From Marinobacterium litorale DSM 23545 (lineage in GTDB: Bacteria; Pseudomonadota; Gammaproteobacteria; Pseudomonadales; Balneatricaceae), in assembly GCF_000428985.1 (NCBI RefSeq), contig NZ_AUAZ01000022.1, positions 1 to 64,000 of the forward strand: a stretch of DNA of 64,000 nucleotides. The letters are read 5' to 3'. The translations under genes were made by a program, and so were the position numbers. Positions 1 through 9,231 of this stretch are shown in pieces (position 1 is the first letter of the stretch; every line of letters begins with the position of its first letter). Below the pieces are notes generated by a model. The model did no database searches. It had not been told where the DNA came from and saw only the letters and a program-made list of their open reading frames with translations.

Positions 1-245
1 GTTGAGCGAGCAATAGGCTTGGCTCCGAGGTGGTAGAGCTTATGCCGCTGACTGGCGAGGCTGGACTCGATATCTCGAAGGCTTTGTCGGCCAGAAATCT
101 GGGACATCGCAATGCCAATGAACTGATCCCAGCGTGAAGCAGAACGGAGCTTTTGCCCTACATGATGCTCACGGGCCGTTCGCTCGAAATCATGTCTGGA
201 CAAGGGCTGGAGCAACTGATGAAACGCGGTGTTATGATGAGACAA
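1..245 (-). CDS. IS4-family transposase, N-terminal part (runs off the left edge)
   Basis: Read on the minus strand from a TTG at 245-243, the frame stays open to the window edge (about 81 residues). It contains RHDFERTAREHHVGQ, RWDQFIGIAMSQISG and RDIESSL, which I recognise as the N-terminal DUF4372-type domain that precedes the DDE catalytic domain in one group of IS4-family transposases. The catalytic residues would lie outside the window, so integrity cannot be judged. The start is a non-ATG codon placed at the foot of a long inverted repeat (244-312), a usual way of keeping transposase expression low. The neighbour ectD also points left, so it converges on this element from the right. 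Confidence 0.8.
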   Translation of the reverse strand, partial: MSHHNTAFHQLLQPLSRHDFERTAREHHVGQKLRSASRWDQFIGIAMSQISGRQSLRDIESSLASQRHKLYHLGAKPIARS

Positions 246-312
246 AGCCTGAATCCTTTGTGAGTAGAGTGTTTGGTCGCACTCTCATTTTACTCACTCG
301 GATTCAGGCTTT
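244..312. repeat. Nested inverted repeat at the IS end
   Basis: Outer arms of 13 bp (AAAGCCTGAATCC at 244-256, GGATTCAGGCTTT at 300-312) pair perfectly. Inside them GTGAGTA pairs with TACTCAC and GAGTG with CACTC. On the minus strand the right arm runs into the TTG start of the transposase, so transcripts entering from outside would fold over the start region. On the plus strand it is followed by a short T run and could also terminate transcription. The true IS terminus should lie just beyond, between about 313 and 345; no target duplication can be checked because the other end is missing. Confidence 0.7.
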
Positions 313-370
313 TTCATTTACTGCTATTTATGGGACAGCAGTGGCCTTCGGGCCCCCTTTTTCGTGGTGG

Positions 371-1288
371 TCAGCCTGCCTTTTTATGGGGGTGTGGTGA
401 CACAAGTGGCTCAATCTGCTCACGGGTGGCCAGGAACTCCGGGCGAGGCTTGGCCGGACCGAAGGGCTCGACAACCCGGTTGCTCATCGCGTTGTAGACA
501 AAGAACAGGTTGGAGCGCGGGCTGGCGGTGATGTTGCTGTTGGAGCCGTGCATTACGTTGCAGTCGAACAGCAGCACCGAACCGGCCTTGGCCTTGGCAT
601 ACTGCAGGCCATAGCGTTGCTGGAAGTCGTTGAGCGAGCCGCTGTCCGGTGTGCCGACAGTCTGGTTCTTCAGCGAGTCGCGGTAGTAGTCCTCGGGTGT
701 CTCCCCAACGCAGGCGATGTACTCTTTGTGAGAACCGGGCATCAGCATCAGTGATCCGTTAAATTCGTTGTTATCGGTGAGCAGGATAGACGCGCTCAGG
801 GCGCGCATACGTGGCATCCCATCCTCCACATGCCAGGTTTCAAAGTCGGAGTGCCAGTAGAAGTCCTTGCCGCTGAAGCCCGGTTTGAAATTGAGACGCG
901 ACTGGTGAATGTAGACCTCGTCATCGAGAATGAAGCGGGCTATGTCGGCAATACGAGGATCGGCTGCAACGCGGCTGTAGAGGTCGTTATTGCGGTGGAT
1001 CTGGAACACCGAACGCAAAGCGTTACCTTCCGGTTCGGTGATGGCTGCATCACTGGCCAGCAGCGCTTCGTCCTTCTGCATATTGGTCATTTCGGCCAGA
1101 AAACCGTTGACCTCGGCCTGGCTGAATACGTTAGGCAGCAGTAAAAATCCATCTCGCTCGTATTGGCGGATCAAGGTCTCGCTTATCGGTGCACGAAGGT
1201 AATCAGAGGCGAAAACCGTGGGTTCCTCGCGCTCGATAATCTCTGGCTTGGCTTGTTTGCGCGATGGATAGATATCATGCGTGCTCAT
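371..1288 (-). CDS. ectD: Ectoine hydroxylase
   Basis: Non-haem Fe(II)/2-oxoglutarate dioxygenase that converts ectoine to 5-hydroxyectoine, a cytoplasmic compatible solute. The 305-residue length is usual for the family. The EctD signature WHSDFETWH lies at about 145-153 and gives the iron ligands His146 and Asp148; the third ligand is His247 in MHGSN and Arg258 would bind 2-oxoglutarate. The start at 1288 has a strong GGGAGG ribosome site. No ectA, ectB or ectC is adjacent, so either ectoine genes lie elsewhere or ectoine is imported. The gene runs towards the truncated IS element. Function is assigned from family motifs; confidence is high. Confidence 0.95.
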   Translation of the reverse strand: MSTHDIYPSRKQAKPEIIEREEPTVFASDYLRAPISETLIRQYERDGFLLLPNVFSQAEVNGFLAEMTNMQKDEALLASDAAITEPEGNALRSVFQIHRNNDLYSRVAADPRIADIARFILDDEVYIHQSRLNFKPGFSGKDFYWHSDFETWHVEDGMPRMRALSASILLTDNNEFNGSLMLMPGSHKEYIACVGETPEDYYRDSLKNQTVGTPDSGSLNDFQQRYGLQYAKAKAGSVLLFDCNVMHGSNSNITASPRSNLFFVYNAMSNRVVEPFGPAKPRPEFLATREQIEPLVSPHPHKKAG

Positions 1289-1924
1289 TCGTTTCCTCCC
1301 TTTATTCTCGCGCGGTGCGGCTCGTATAGCCTCACAGCGCCCTGATGGATTCGCGAAATGTGGTCACGATTGAGGGGCCAAAACGATGACAAGCGTTCTT
1401 AGCCAGACACGCAGGCGGTGTCCAAAACAGGGGCACTGGTAATCGCCCGGCCCTGAGTCCGTGAACAGGTCTTCAGCCATGTCAAATACAACGATACACG
1501 CTGCTAGTCAGCGTAAACGGGGAAGCCGCGTTACCGGTGGCAGTGGATCTGCGCATGAGTTATCCGAAACGGCTAACCCCGGGTGACAGTGATCGCACGT
1601 GACCGCTCAAGAGAGGGGCGAACAGCCCGGCGGCGGTAGATGCACGTATCGATCGAGTTGTGAAGACTAAGGACTTCTTCACAGACTCCTCGTAACTCGG
1701 CGCATATTCTGTACGCTAAAAAGGGCTCTGTCAAAGGCGTGTATTTAAGTAGCACCCGGGCACTCACAGTGCGATGAATAGTGCACCGATTTTGCATGAA
1801 TCCGAGAAACCGGGCCGGAAACTGGCTTTCTCACGCCGATCCGACCTAACCTTGATCACACAGGCCGTCGTTTGACTCTCAGGGGTGCATCCTGCCGGCG
1901 CGTTGAAGAGGAATAGGAGACTGC
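1289..1924. other. Intergenic region between ectD and edd
   Basis: About 636 bases between divergent genes. I see no convincing coding region; the only sizeable minus-strand frame (1573-1797) has Arg-rich, family-free sequence. It must hold the ectD and edd promoters. An AT-rich stretch near 1739-1756 (TGTATTTAAGTAGCA) weakly resembles the half-sites of the HexR sugar-phosphate repressor, but symmetry is poor and I do not call it. Confidence 0.5.
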
Positions 1925-3757
1925 ATGAATCCCAGCGTCCTGCGTGTGACAGAGCGAATTATCGAACGTAGCCGGCACACCCGTAGTGATTATCTGGCGC
2001 GGATGGATCAGGCGCGCGGGCAGGGTGTGCATCGGACCGAGCTGTCCTGCGGTAACCTGGCCCATGGTTTTGCCGCGTGTGCACCCGGTGACAAGCAGCG
2101 ACTCAAACTGGCGCAGGGCGCCGATATCGCCATCGTCTCCGCCTACAACGATATGCTGTCTGCGCATCAGCCGTTGGCACGTTTTCCCAACCTGATTAAG
2201 GAGGCGGTGGCCGGAATGGGCGGCGTTGCCCAGTTTGCCGGCGGGGTGCCAGCGATGTGCGATGGGGTGACTCAGGGACAACCGGGGATGGAGTTAAGCC
2301 TGTTCAGCCGGGACACCATTGCCATGGCAACGGCAGTGGCCCTGTCGCATAACATGTTTGATGGTGTGCTCTGTCTCGGGGTCTGTGACAAGATCGTGCC
2401 GGGGCTGCTTATCGGTGCCCTGAGCTTTGGCCATTTACCCGTAATCTTTGTGCCCGCCGGTCCCATGCCTTCGGGACTCTCCAACCCGGAGAAGGCGCGA
2501 ATACGACAGCTGTACGCCGAGGGCAAGGTGGGGCGCGATGCATTGCTGGAGTGCGAGTCTCAGTCCTATCATGCGCCGGGCACCTGCACCTTTTACGGCA
2601 CAGCCAATTCCAATCAGCTGTTGATGGAGGTGATGGGACTGCATCTGCCGGGCACGGCCTTCGTCAATCCGGATACGCCGCTCAGGGACGCCTTAACGCA
2701 GGCAGCGGCGGAGCAGGTCTGCCGCATTACGGCACTGGGCCGGGACTATCGCCCGCTCTGTCAGGTGGTTGATGAGCGTGCGCTGGTGAATGGACTTGTG
2801 GCGCTGATGGCCACCGGAGGCTCTACCAACCACTGCCTGCATATGGTGGCTATTGCCCGTGCCGCCGGTGTATTGATCGATTGGGATGATTATGCCGAGC
2901 TCTCCCGCGCTACCCCTCTACTGACGCGGATCTATCCCAACGGTAGTGCGGATATCAATCACTTCCAGGCAGCGGGTGGTATGGCGTTGCTGATTCATCA
3001 GCTACTCAATGCGGGGCTGCTCCATGAGGCGGTCATGACCGTGTCAGGGCGCGGCCTGGGGGATTATACCCGTGAGCCTCGTCTGGAAGAGGGTAAACTG
3101 GTCTGGCGGGAAGGCCCCCATGAGTCACTCGATACCCGTGTCGTAGCTGATCTGGCGAAGCCTTTTGCACCGGATGGGGGCCTTAAATTGCTCACCGGTA
3201 ACCTGGGAAGGGCGACGATGAAGGTTTCGGCGGTCGAGCCCGAGCACCGCGTCGTCGAAGCGCCGGCCATCGTGATTGAAGATCAGGAAGCGCTTAAAGC
3301 GCTCTTTGACAGCGGAGAGCTTGAGCGAGACTTTGTGCTGGTTGTCCGTTTTCAGGGACCAGCAGCGAACGGGATGCCCGAGCTCCACAAGCTCACACCC
3401 TACCTGGGCGTTCTGCAGGATAAGGGTTTCCGGGTTGCGCTCGTGACCGATGGCCGGATGTCCGGTGCTTCGGGTAAGGTGCCCGCTGCGATTCATCTGA
3501 CACCAGAGGCATTGCGCGGAGGGCCTCTAAGCCGGGTGCGTGAAGGCGATATCATCCGTGTTGATGGCGATAACGGGACCCTGGCGGTAAAACTGACTGA
3601 CGATGAACTGAATGGCCGCGACGTGGTGACGTTGAATCGTCGGCAGCATCACTATGGTATGGGGCGCGAGCTGTTTGCCGGCATGCGCCAACTGGTAACG
3701 GGAGCGGAGCAGGGGGCCTGTACCCTTTTTGCCGACGCTGACGCCGAACACGGATAA
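1925..3757 (+). CDS. edd: 6-phosphogluconate dehydratase
   Basis: Entner-Doudoroff enzyme that dehydrates 6-phosphogluconate to 2-keto-3-deoxy-6-phosphogluconate in the cytoplasm, using an Fe-S cluster. It belongs to the IlvD/Edd family: GVCDKIVPG (cluster Cys), [10 protein letters not shown] and the C-terminal [15 protein letters not shown] are all present, and 610 residues is the usual length. The ATG at 1925 follows an AGGAG site. The gene for the next pathway step (eda) starts 14 bases downstream, and zwf and pgl, which make its substrate, follow, so these genes feed glucose-6-phosphate through the Entner-Doudoroff route. Confidence 0.96.
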   Translation: MNPSVLRVTERIIERSRHTRSDYLARMDQARGQGVHRTELSCGNLAHGFAACAPGDKQRLKLAQGADIAIVSAYNDMLSAHQPLARFPNLIKEAVAGMGGVAQFAGGVPAMCDGVTQGQPGMELSLFSRDTIAMATAVALSHNMFDGVLCLGVCDKIVPGLLIGALSFGHLPVIFVPAGPMPSGLSNPEKARIRQLYAEGKVGRDALLECESQSYHAPGTCTFYGTANSNQLLMEVMGLHLPGTAFVNPDTPLRDALTQAAAEQVCRITALGRDYRPLCQVVDERALVNGLVALMATGGSTNHCLHMVAIARAAGVLIDWDDYAELSRATPLLTRIYPNGSADINHFQAAGGMALLIHQLLNAGLLHEAVMTVSGRGLGDYTREPRLEEGKLVWREGPHESLDTRVVADLAKPFAPDGGLKLLTGNLGRATMKVSAVEPEHRVVEAPAIVIEDQEALKALFDSGELERDFVLVVRFQGPAANGMPELHKLTPYLGVLQDKGFRVALVTDGRMSGASGKVPAAIHLTPEALRGGPLSRVREGDIIRVDGDNGTLAVKLTDDELNGRDVVTLNRRQHHYGMGRELFAGMRQLVTGAEQGACTLFADADAEHG

Positions 3758-3771
3758 CCAAGGGAGCAGCA

Positions 3772-4401
3772 ATGAGTACTGCAGTGGACAAGCTAATGAC
3801 CCTGTCGCCGGTGATACCGGTGCTTGTAATCGATCAACTGGACGATGCAGTGCCCCTGGCCCGGGCCCTGGTTGCCGGCGGTATCTCGGTACTGGAGGTG
3901 ACCTTGCGCACCCCGGTAGCGCTGGAAGCGATCCGTCTGATCAGTGAAGAGGTTAAAGGGGCGGTCGTTGGCGCAGGCACGTTGACCGATGCCCGTCAAT
4001 TTGCGGCCGTGCAAGCGGCCGGTGCGCAGTTTGCGATCAGTCCGGGTACCACAGAAAGTTTACTTGAGGCCGGGTTGGACTCCGATATCCCCTACCTGCC
4101 CGCAGTGGCGACTGTGTCGGAGATGATGGCCTGCATGGAACTGGGCTTTACCGGCTTCAAGCTTTTCCCGGCGGGTGCCGTCGGCGGTGTGCCTGCGCTT
4201 AAAGCGTTCGCCGGCCCTTTCCCTGATGTGCGCTTTTGCCCCACCGGTGGGGTCGGGCCGGATAACTACCGTGAATATCTGGCACTGCCCAATGTGAGCT
4301 GTGTTGGTGGCTCGTGGCTGGCGCCCCGGGCACTGGTCGCCGAGAACGATTGGAGTGCAATTCAGCGTCTGGCCACCGACGCAGTTACTCATTCTCGTTG
4401 A
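3772..4401 (+). CDS. eda: KDPG/KHG aldolase
   Basis: Class I aldolase of 209 residues that splits 2-keto-3-deoxy-6-phosphogluconate into pyruvate and glyceraldehyde-3-phosphate. The Schiff-base lysine lies in GFKLFPAGAVGG and the general acid/base glutamate in SVLEVTLRTP, both as in E. coli Eda. It follows edd by 14 bases and is surely co-transcribed. Its last 17 bases overlap the end of the convergent mutarotase gene, so the two transcripts are antisense at their 3' ends. Confidence 0.96.
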   Translation: MSTAVDKLMTLSPVIPVLVIDQLDDAVPLARALVAGGISVLEVTLRTPVALEAIRLISEEVKGAVVGAGTLTDARQFAAVQAAGAQFAISPGTTESLLEAGLDSDIPYLPAVATVSEMMACMELGFTGFKLFPAGAVGGVPALKAFAGPFPDVRFCPTGGVGPDNYREYLALPNVSCVGGSWLAPRALVAENDWSAIQRLATDAVTHSR

Positions 4402-5269
4402 GCTGCGATAGTGTCAGCGACAGGGTGTGTTGTTCATCCGGCATCAGGCGCACGCTGCGTTCGAGCGCGTTTCCCGCTTCAATGCAGATAAAACGGGAGC
4501 TTTGCTCCAGGGGGATATCTGACGGCAACAACTGGGTACCGGGGTTCCAGACAATGGTCGATTCGCTGCCTGACTTGATCAAAGCGAGGGTACGCTCCAT
4601 GACCCTGTCGACAAGCGCGATGGCGCTGTCACGGTGATCATATACTCTATCCAACGGTGGATGAGGTGTTAAAAGCTCCGTTGAGGGCTTGAGAGCGTAG
4701 TGTTCCAGCTTATCGAAGTAGCGGCAGGGGTGGAGCCCTTCTATCGATACCTGAGCGACATCGGCAATCGCCAGATAGCTGTGCAGCGCTTCGGTGTACT
4801 GAAACGCCTGCGAGCCGCAGTTTCGAGTCGTGAGTTGAAGTTGGAGTCGGTCGGTCAGGGTGACGCGCAGTTCCAGGTCGAAATTGGCGGGCCAGTAGGA
4901 GCGGCTTGATGGGCTATCGGTCAAACCGAGGGTCAGGCTTGAAGCGTCATCATCGGCGAAGGAGGAACGGACCTCCCAGAGCGTGGTGCGGGCAAAACCA
5001 TGGGCCGGAAAATCGGCTTGTTCGGGATGAGGGCCAAACCAGGGCCAGCAGATCGGTATGCCGCCGCGGATTGGCGCGCCGCTGCGAAAGCGGGCATCCG
5101 GGCTGAGCCAAAGCAGGTCCTCGCCACCGGCCGGACAAAACGACAGGACCTGAGCCCCCTGAAGCGAGATTGTCGCACGCCCTTTCGGGCTGCGGAGCGC
5201 ACACTGGGGAAGCTGTCCTGGCCCTGAGAAAAACTGCACCCGGTCTGCCAGTGTGAAGGGTTCAAACAT
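4385..5269 (-). CDS. D-hexose-6-phosphate mutarotase (YeaD-like)
   Basis: Aldose-1-epimerase superfamily protein of 294 residues that probably interconverts alpha and beta anomers of glucose-6-phosphate, the direct substrate of Zwf. Family sequence includes IRGGIPICWPWFG and HGFARTTLWEV. The frame is open further upstream to 5467, but that would run 130 bases into zwf; the ATG at 5269 has a clean GGAGGT site and begins the conserved region, so I use it. It is divergent from zwf with only 68 bases between, which suggests a shared control region. Confidence 0.88.
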   Translation of the reverse strand: MFEPFTLADRVQFFSGPGQLPQCALRSPKGRATISLQGAQVLSFCPAGGEDLLWLSPDARFRSGAPIRGGIPICWPWFGPHPEQADFPAHGFARTTLWEVRSSFADDDASSLTLGLTDSPSSRSYWPANFDLELRVTLTDRLQLQLTTRNCGSQAFQYTEALHSYLAIADVAQVSIEGLHPCRYFDKLEHYALKPSTELLTPHPPLDRVYDHRDSAIALVDRVMERTLALIKSGSESTIVWNPGTQLLPSDIPLEQSSRFICIEAGNALERSVRLMPDEQHTLSLTLSQLNENE

Positions 5270-5337
5270 ATCGACCTCCGTTATCAACAGGCTGTCTAAA
5301 CTGAAGCATAGTAGCCGCCAGCAGGGAGTAGAAAGCG

Positions 5338-6810
5338 ATGAGTCACGAGGACAAACCCTACCCAACCGATTTTGTACTCTTTGGCGCGCGCGGCGACCTG
5401 TCAATGCGCAAGCTCCTGCCGGCGCTTTTCCAGCTGCACCGAGCCGGGCTTTTGCATCCGGATACACGCATTGTCGGCGCTGCGCGGGGTGCTGACAGTG
5501 TAGAAGGGTTTCGCGATGAGGTCAGTGCGACGTTGAATCGCTATGTGAAACCGTCGGATCTCAAGGGCAGTGCCGGGCGGGACTTTCTGGAGCGGCTTGA
5601 TTATGTGGATGTGGATTTTACTGAGCCGGAGGGCTTTCGCCGGATCGCCGAGAAGGTCGATCACAGCCAACGGGTCATGGTTAACTATCTGGCCACACCA
5701 CCGGGTCTGTTTGGTGATATCTGCAGCCACCTTCACGCTGCCGGAGCCATCAGTGACAGCAGCCGTATCATTCTGGAAAAACCGATCGGACACGACCTGG
5801 CGAGCTCCCGGGAGATCAACGACAGGGTCTGTCGCTATTTTGATGAATCACGGGTGTATCGTATCGATCATTACCTGGGCAAAGAGACGGTACAGAACCT
5901 GATCGCGCTGCGCTTTGCCAATAACCTGTTTGGCTCGCAATGGAACCAGAACCATATCGATCATGTTCAGGTGACGGTAGCGGAAACCGTGGGTCTGGAG
6001 GGGCGCTGGAGCTATTACGACAGAACCGGACAGATGCGCGATATGGTCCAGAATCACCTGTTGCAGCTGCTTTGCATGGTAGCGATGGATCCGCCGAGCC
6101 AGCTGACTGCTGACGGTATTCGTGACGAAAAACTCAAGGTGCTACGGGCGTTACGACCGATAACCGCAGAGAACATCCACCGTCGGGCCGTCAGAGGACA
6201 ATACACGGCCGGTGCCGTGAAGGGGCAAAGCTGCCCGGGTTACCGGGAGGAGGAGGGCAGCGAAGGGAGTAGCAACACCGAAACCTTTGTCGCCCTGCGG
6301 ATCAATATCGATAACTGGCGCTGGGCCGGTGTGCCCTTCTATCTGCGCACCGGTAAACGGATGCCGACCAAGATGTCGGAAATCGTCATCGTGTACCGCA
6401 ACCAGCCCCATTACATCTTCGACCCGAAACAGAAAGGGGTGGTTACCAATAAGCTGATTATCCGGCTACAGCCTGATGAAGGGATTCGACTGCAAGTCGT
6501 CACCAAGAAGCAGAGCCTGGACCGGGGGATGGCGCTACACTCTCAGGCACTGAACCTTAATTTCTCCGAAGGTGAAGAGGATCAGCGTATCCCCGATGCC
6601 TACGAGCGCCTGATTCTGGAGGCGATGCGTGGCAACCAGTCATTGTTTGTCCGGCGGGACGAAGTAGAGGCCTCCTGGGTCTGGTGTGACGCCTTGATTG
6701 ACGCCTGGGAGGACAGCGGTGATGAAGTTCGCCCCTATTCCGCCGGGAGCTGGGGGCCGATCGGGTCGATTGCGTTAATTGAACGGGATGGGCGCTCCTG
6801 GCATGAGTAA
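5338..6810 (+). CDS. zwf: Glucose-6-phosphate 1-dehydrogenase
   Basis: Oxidises glucose-6-phosphate to 6-phosphogluconolactone with reduction of NADP+ (or NAD+). The N-terminal Rossmann signature [14 protein letters not shown] and the active-site [13 protein letters not shown] are intact, and 490 residues is standard. It begins the zwf-pgl pair and is divergent from the mutarotase gene. In a nitrogen fixer the NADPH made here can also support reductant supply, though that is inference. Confidence 0.96.
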   Translation: MSHEDKPYPTDFVLFGARGDLSMRKLLPALFQLHRAGLLHPDTRIVGAARGADSVEGFRDEVSATLNRYVKPSDLKGSAGRDFLERLDYVDVDFTEPEGFRRIAEKVDHSQRVMVNYLATPPGLFGDICSHLHAAGAISDSSRIILEKPIGHDLASSREINDRVCRYFDESRVYRIDHYLGKETVQNLIALRFANNLFGSQWNQNHIDHVQVTVAETVGLEGRWSYYDRTGQMRDMVQNHLLQLLCMVAMDPPSQLTADGIRDEKLKVLRALRPITAENIHRRAVRGQYTAGAVKGQSCPGYREEEGSEGSSNTETFVALRINIDNWRWAGVPFYLRTGKRMPTKMSEIVIVYRNQPHYIFDPKQKGVVTNKLIIRLQPDEGIRLQVVTKKQSLDRGMALHSQALNLNFSEGEEDQRIPDAYERLILEAMRGNQSLFVRRDEVEASWVWCDALIDAWEDSGDEVRPYSAGSWGPIGSIALIERDGRSWHE

Positions 6811-6821
6811 GAGAGGTGCAC

Positions 6822-7523
6822 ATGGCTGATATTAAGGAGTATCCAAGCCGCGACGAACTGGAAGTCGCGCTCGCGGCCCGCGTTGAACAGGTTTTATCTG
6901 AAGCGGTGCGCGACAGAGGGCAGGGGGTGCTCGTGGTATCAGGCGGACGCACACCGGTCGCCCTGTTTGAACGACTCGCCGAACTGGCCCTGGACTGGCG
7001 CCATATCACCATTACACTGGCCGATGAACGCTGGGTTTCCCCAAACCATGCGGACAGCAACGAGCAGCTGGTCAGAAAACATCTGCTTTGCGGTGCTGCG
7101 TCCAAGGCACGTTTTGTACCGCTGTACGATCCGAAAGCCGCAACCGTCGAGGCGGGTGCTGACGAAGCGGAGCTGCTGCTTAGTTTGTTAGCGGATCCGT
7201 TTGATGTGTTGCTACTGGGAATGGGCGGCGATGGTCATACGGCATCCCTGTTTCCGGGTGCCGAACGCCTTCAGCATGCACTGACACCCAACCCGATGCG
7301 TGATTGCTGCTGGCAACAGCCGCCGGAATACGCCAGTCACCAGAGGATCACATTGACCCTGCCGAGATTACTGCGTTCACGTTTGATCTGCTTACACCTG
7401 AACGGCGATGACAAACGCGCGGTTTTAACCCGCGCGATGGCGGATGACGGCGTGGACGCGATGCCTGTCCGGGGCGTGTTAAAGCAGGAAAAAGTGCCGG
7501 TGGAGATCTACTGGGCCAGCTAA
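6822..7523 (+). CDS. pgl: 6-phosphogluconolactonase
   Basis: Hydrolyses the lactone made by Zwf to 6-phosphogluconate, the Edd substrate. The SugarP isomerase-type fold is shown by VSGGRTP near the N-terminus, LADERWV and the signature LLGMGGDGHTASLFPG. The frame can start at GTG 6816, but ATG 6822 is better spaced from the GAGAGGTG ribosome site, giving 233 residues. It follows zwf by 11 bases. It converges with the rnf operon on the other strand. Confidence 0.94.
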   Translation: MADIKEYPSRDELEVALAARVEQVLSEAVRDRGQGVLVVSGGRTPVALFERLAELALDWRHITITLADERWVSPNHADSNEQLVRKHLLCGAASKARFVPLYDPKAATVEAGADEAELLLSLLADPFDVLLLGMGGDGHTASLFPGAERLQHALTPNPMRDCCWQQPPEYASHQRITLTLPRLLRSRLICLHLNGDDKRAVLTRAMADDGVDAMPVRGVLKQEKVPVEIYWAS

Positions 7524-7550
7524 TTGCGAATTGCGCGTCAGTTTAACGGT

Positions 7551-7572
7551 GCGCCGGCCCGAAGGCCGACGC
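7551..7572. terminator. GC hairpin between convergent pgl and rnfH
   Basis: GCGCCGGCC and GGCCGACGC form a 9-bp stem (one mismatch) around a CGAA tetraloop. It lies midway between the two convergent stop codons. No T run follows on either strand, so rho-independent termination is uncertain. Confidence 0.35.
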
Positions 7573-7582
7573 CGCCAATGGA

Positions 7583-7852
7583 TTAATCGTCGTCATCATC
7601 GTCGTCGTCATCTTCATCCATGACGCGGACGATTTTACGGTATATTTCGACACGGTCGCCGTCGGCCAACTTGGCGCTCAGCTTGGCCATCTTGCCAAAG
7701 ACGCCGACTTTTTGCGTCTTGAGATTGATCTCCGGGAATTTGTGCAGAATTCCGGACTCGATAATCGCATCCTCGACCGTACTTTCATCCGCCAGCTCCA
7801 GGTTGATCCATTCCTGGCGGGATGGACTGGCGTAGGCTACAGCGATTTTCAT
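7583..7852 (-). CDS. rnfH: RnfH family protein (UPF0125)
   Basis: Small ubiquitin-fold protein of 89 residues, last gene of the rnf operon and overlapping rnfE by 4 bases. The family sequence MKIAVAYASPSRQEW and the GDRVEIYRKI end of the fold are present. Its job is unsettled in any organism; association with Rnf is by gene linkage. The C-terminus is a run of aspartates (about 10 of the last 12 residues) encoded by a GTC/ATC-type triplet repeat on the plus strand, which could vary in length by slippage. Confidence 0.88.
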   Translation of the reverse strand: MKIAVAYASPSRQEWINLELADESTVEDAIIESGILHKFPEINLKTQKVGVFGKMAKLSAKLADGDRVEIYRKIVRVMDEDDDDDDDDD

Positions 7853-8544
7853 ACAGCGCCCTCCAGTGAACTCTCGGCTGAGTTATCTGATTTCGCCCCG
7901 CGCGCTTCTATGACGCGGTCGATCACCCGCTTTCCGGCCAGCATCAGCCCGAGGCAGATAAATGCCCCCGGTGGCAGTATGAGCAGCAAGGTGCCGCCGT
8001 AATCCGGGAAGATCGACATCTCGATCACCGAAGCCCACTGACCCAATAGCAGTGATGCATCGGCGAACAGGGTGCCTGCGCCAAAGAATTCGCGCATGGC
8101 TCCGAGTACCACCAGAACCCAGGTGAAACCCAGTCCCATGGCCAGGCCATCAACCATCGAGGGCAGTACCTGCTGCTTGGATGCAAAGCTTTCTACGCGA
8201 CCCAGGATGGCACAGTTGGTGACGATCAGCGGGATAAACAGGCCCAACACCTTATACAGCTCATGCATCCAGGCGTTCAGGAACATATCGACCATGGTGA
8301 CCATCGCAGCAATCAGTACGATGAAGACGGGGATACGTACTTGGGGAGTAATCAAGCCGCGGATCAGCGAGACCAGCATATTAGAGGCCACCATAACGAC
8401 CAGCGACGCCAGTCCCATACCCAAGCCGTTACTGGCGGTGGTGGTGACGGCCAGCAGAGGACAGAGTGCCAGCATCTGGCTCATCACGACATTATTGTGC
8501 CAGAGGCCTTCACCCCACAGTTCTTTATATGACGGACCGCTCAT
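7849..8544 (-). CDS. rnfE: Rnf electron transport complex subunit E
   Basis: Integral membrane subunit, 231 residues, of the Rnf ferredoxin:NAD+ oxidoreductase. Its RnfA/RnfE-type sequence shows WHNNVVMSQMLALCPLLAVT at the N-terminus and TNCAILGRVESFA later; RnfA and RnfE are paralogues that hold a membrane Fe-S site between conserved cysteines (LALCP, TNCAI). It overlaps rnfG by 4 bases and rnfH by 4 bases. In diazotrophs the complex drives electrons uphill to the ferredoxin or flavodoxin that reduces nitrogenase. Confidence 0.95.
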   Translation of the reverse strand: MSGPSYKELWGEGLWHNNVVMSQMLALCPLLAVTTTASNGLGMGLASLVVMVASNMLVSLIRGLITPQVRIPVFIVLIAAMVTMVDMFLNAWMHELYKVLGLFIPLIVTNCAILGRVESFASKQQVLPSMVDGLAMGLGFTWVLVVLGAMREFFGAGTLFADASLLLGQWASVIEMSIFPDYGGTLLLILPPGAFICLGLMLAGKRVIDRVIEARGAKSDNSAESSLEGAV

Positions 8545-9227
8545 GGCTGTTCCTCCTCAATGGCTTCAGACTGCGCGAGCTCGGCTGCGGCCACCTGAAA
8601 GTGTTCGCGTTGCTGCTCGAATATCTTGAGACCCTCGTATACTGCGCCGACCACAGCACGTGGGGTAATCGTCGCCCCCGTGAACTGGTCAAACTGACCG
8701 CCATCTTTATTTACGGCCCAGTTTTTCTCGGGGGTATTCGCCAGCGAAAGTCCGTCAAAACTTTTCACCCAGTCATGCTTGGCGATCTCTATCTTGTCGC
8801 CCAGCCCCGGTGTTTCGGCATGCTTGACGGTTCGAACACCACTCAGCTCGCCATTGGCATCAACTCCGATGATCAGGACAATATCGCCGCTGTAGCCGTT
8901 GTGAGTGATAACCTCGTAGGCGGCACCGGTCATCTCACCGTTTTTGCTCGCCAGAAACACGGTGGGATCGCCGCCAAACGGGTTACCGTCAAGCTGAGTG
9001 GTCGCTTCCAGCGGATTGTTATCGTACATGCTGGCGGGGAGTACCTGATTGAGCATCGCCCGGCGATCTTCCTCGAGACGTGCCTGGATATCTTCACGGG
9101 TTCCGTGTTCCCCCATCATCAGCATGATACTGACCAGCATCGCCATGCCCCCGAGGAGGCCGGCCTGATATCCAATCCCCCGGGTATAGCTCGGAACCAG
9201 CGGGGTGGAGGTCATACCATTACTCAT
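8541..9227 (-). CDS. rnfG: Rnf electron transport complex subunit G
   Basis: Membrane-anchored FMN subunit of 228 residues. One N-terminal transmembrane segment (about 17-36) is followed by a periplasmic FMN-binding domain; the FMN is bound covalently by the threonine of FTGATIT near residue 185. Order rnfABCDGE is standard, and it overlaps rnfE by 4 bases. Confidence 0.95.
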   Translation of the reverse strand: MSNGMTSTPLVPSYTRGIGYQAGLLGGMAMLVSIMLMMGEHGTREDIQARLEEDRRAMLNQVLPASMYDNNPLEATTQLDGNPFGGDPTVFLASKNGEMTGAAYEVITHNGYSGDIVLIIGVDANGELSGVRTVKHAETPGLGDKIEIAKHDWVKSFDGLSLANTPEKNWAVNKDGGQFDQFTGATITPRAVVGAVYEGLKIFEQQREHFQVAAAELAQSEAIEEEQP

Positions 9228-9231
9228 CTGC

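Noticed and set aside
1739-1756. Possible HexR operator before edd
   Set aside because: Only one half resembles the motif; symmetry is too weak to call.
1573-1797. Minus-strand frame in the ectD-edd spacer
   Set aside because: Arg-rich, no ribosome site and no family; treated as non-coding.
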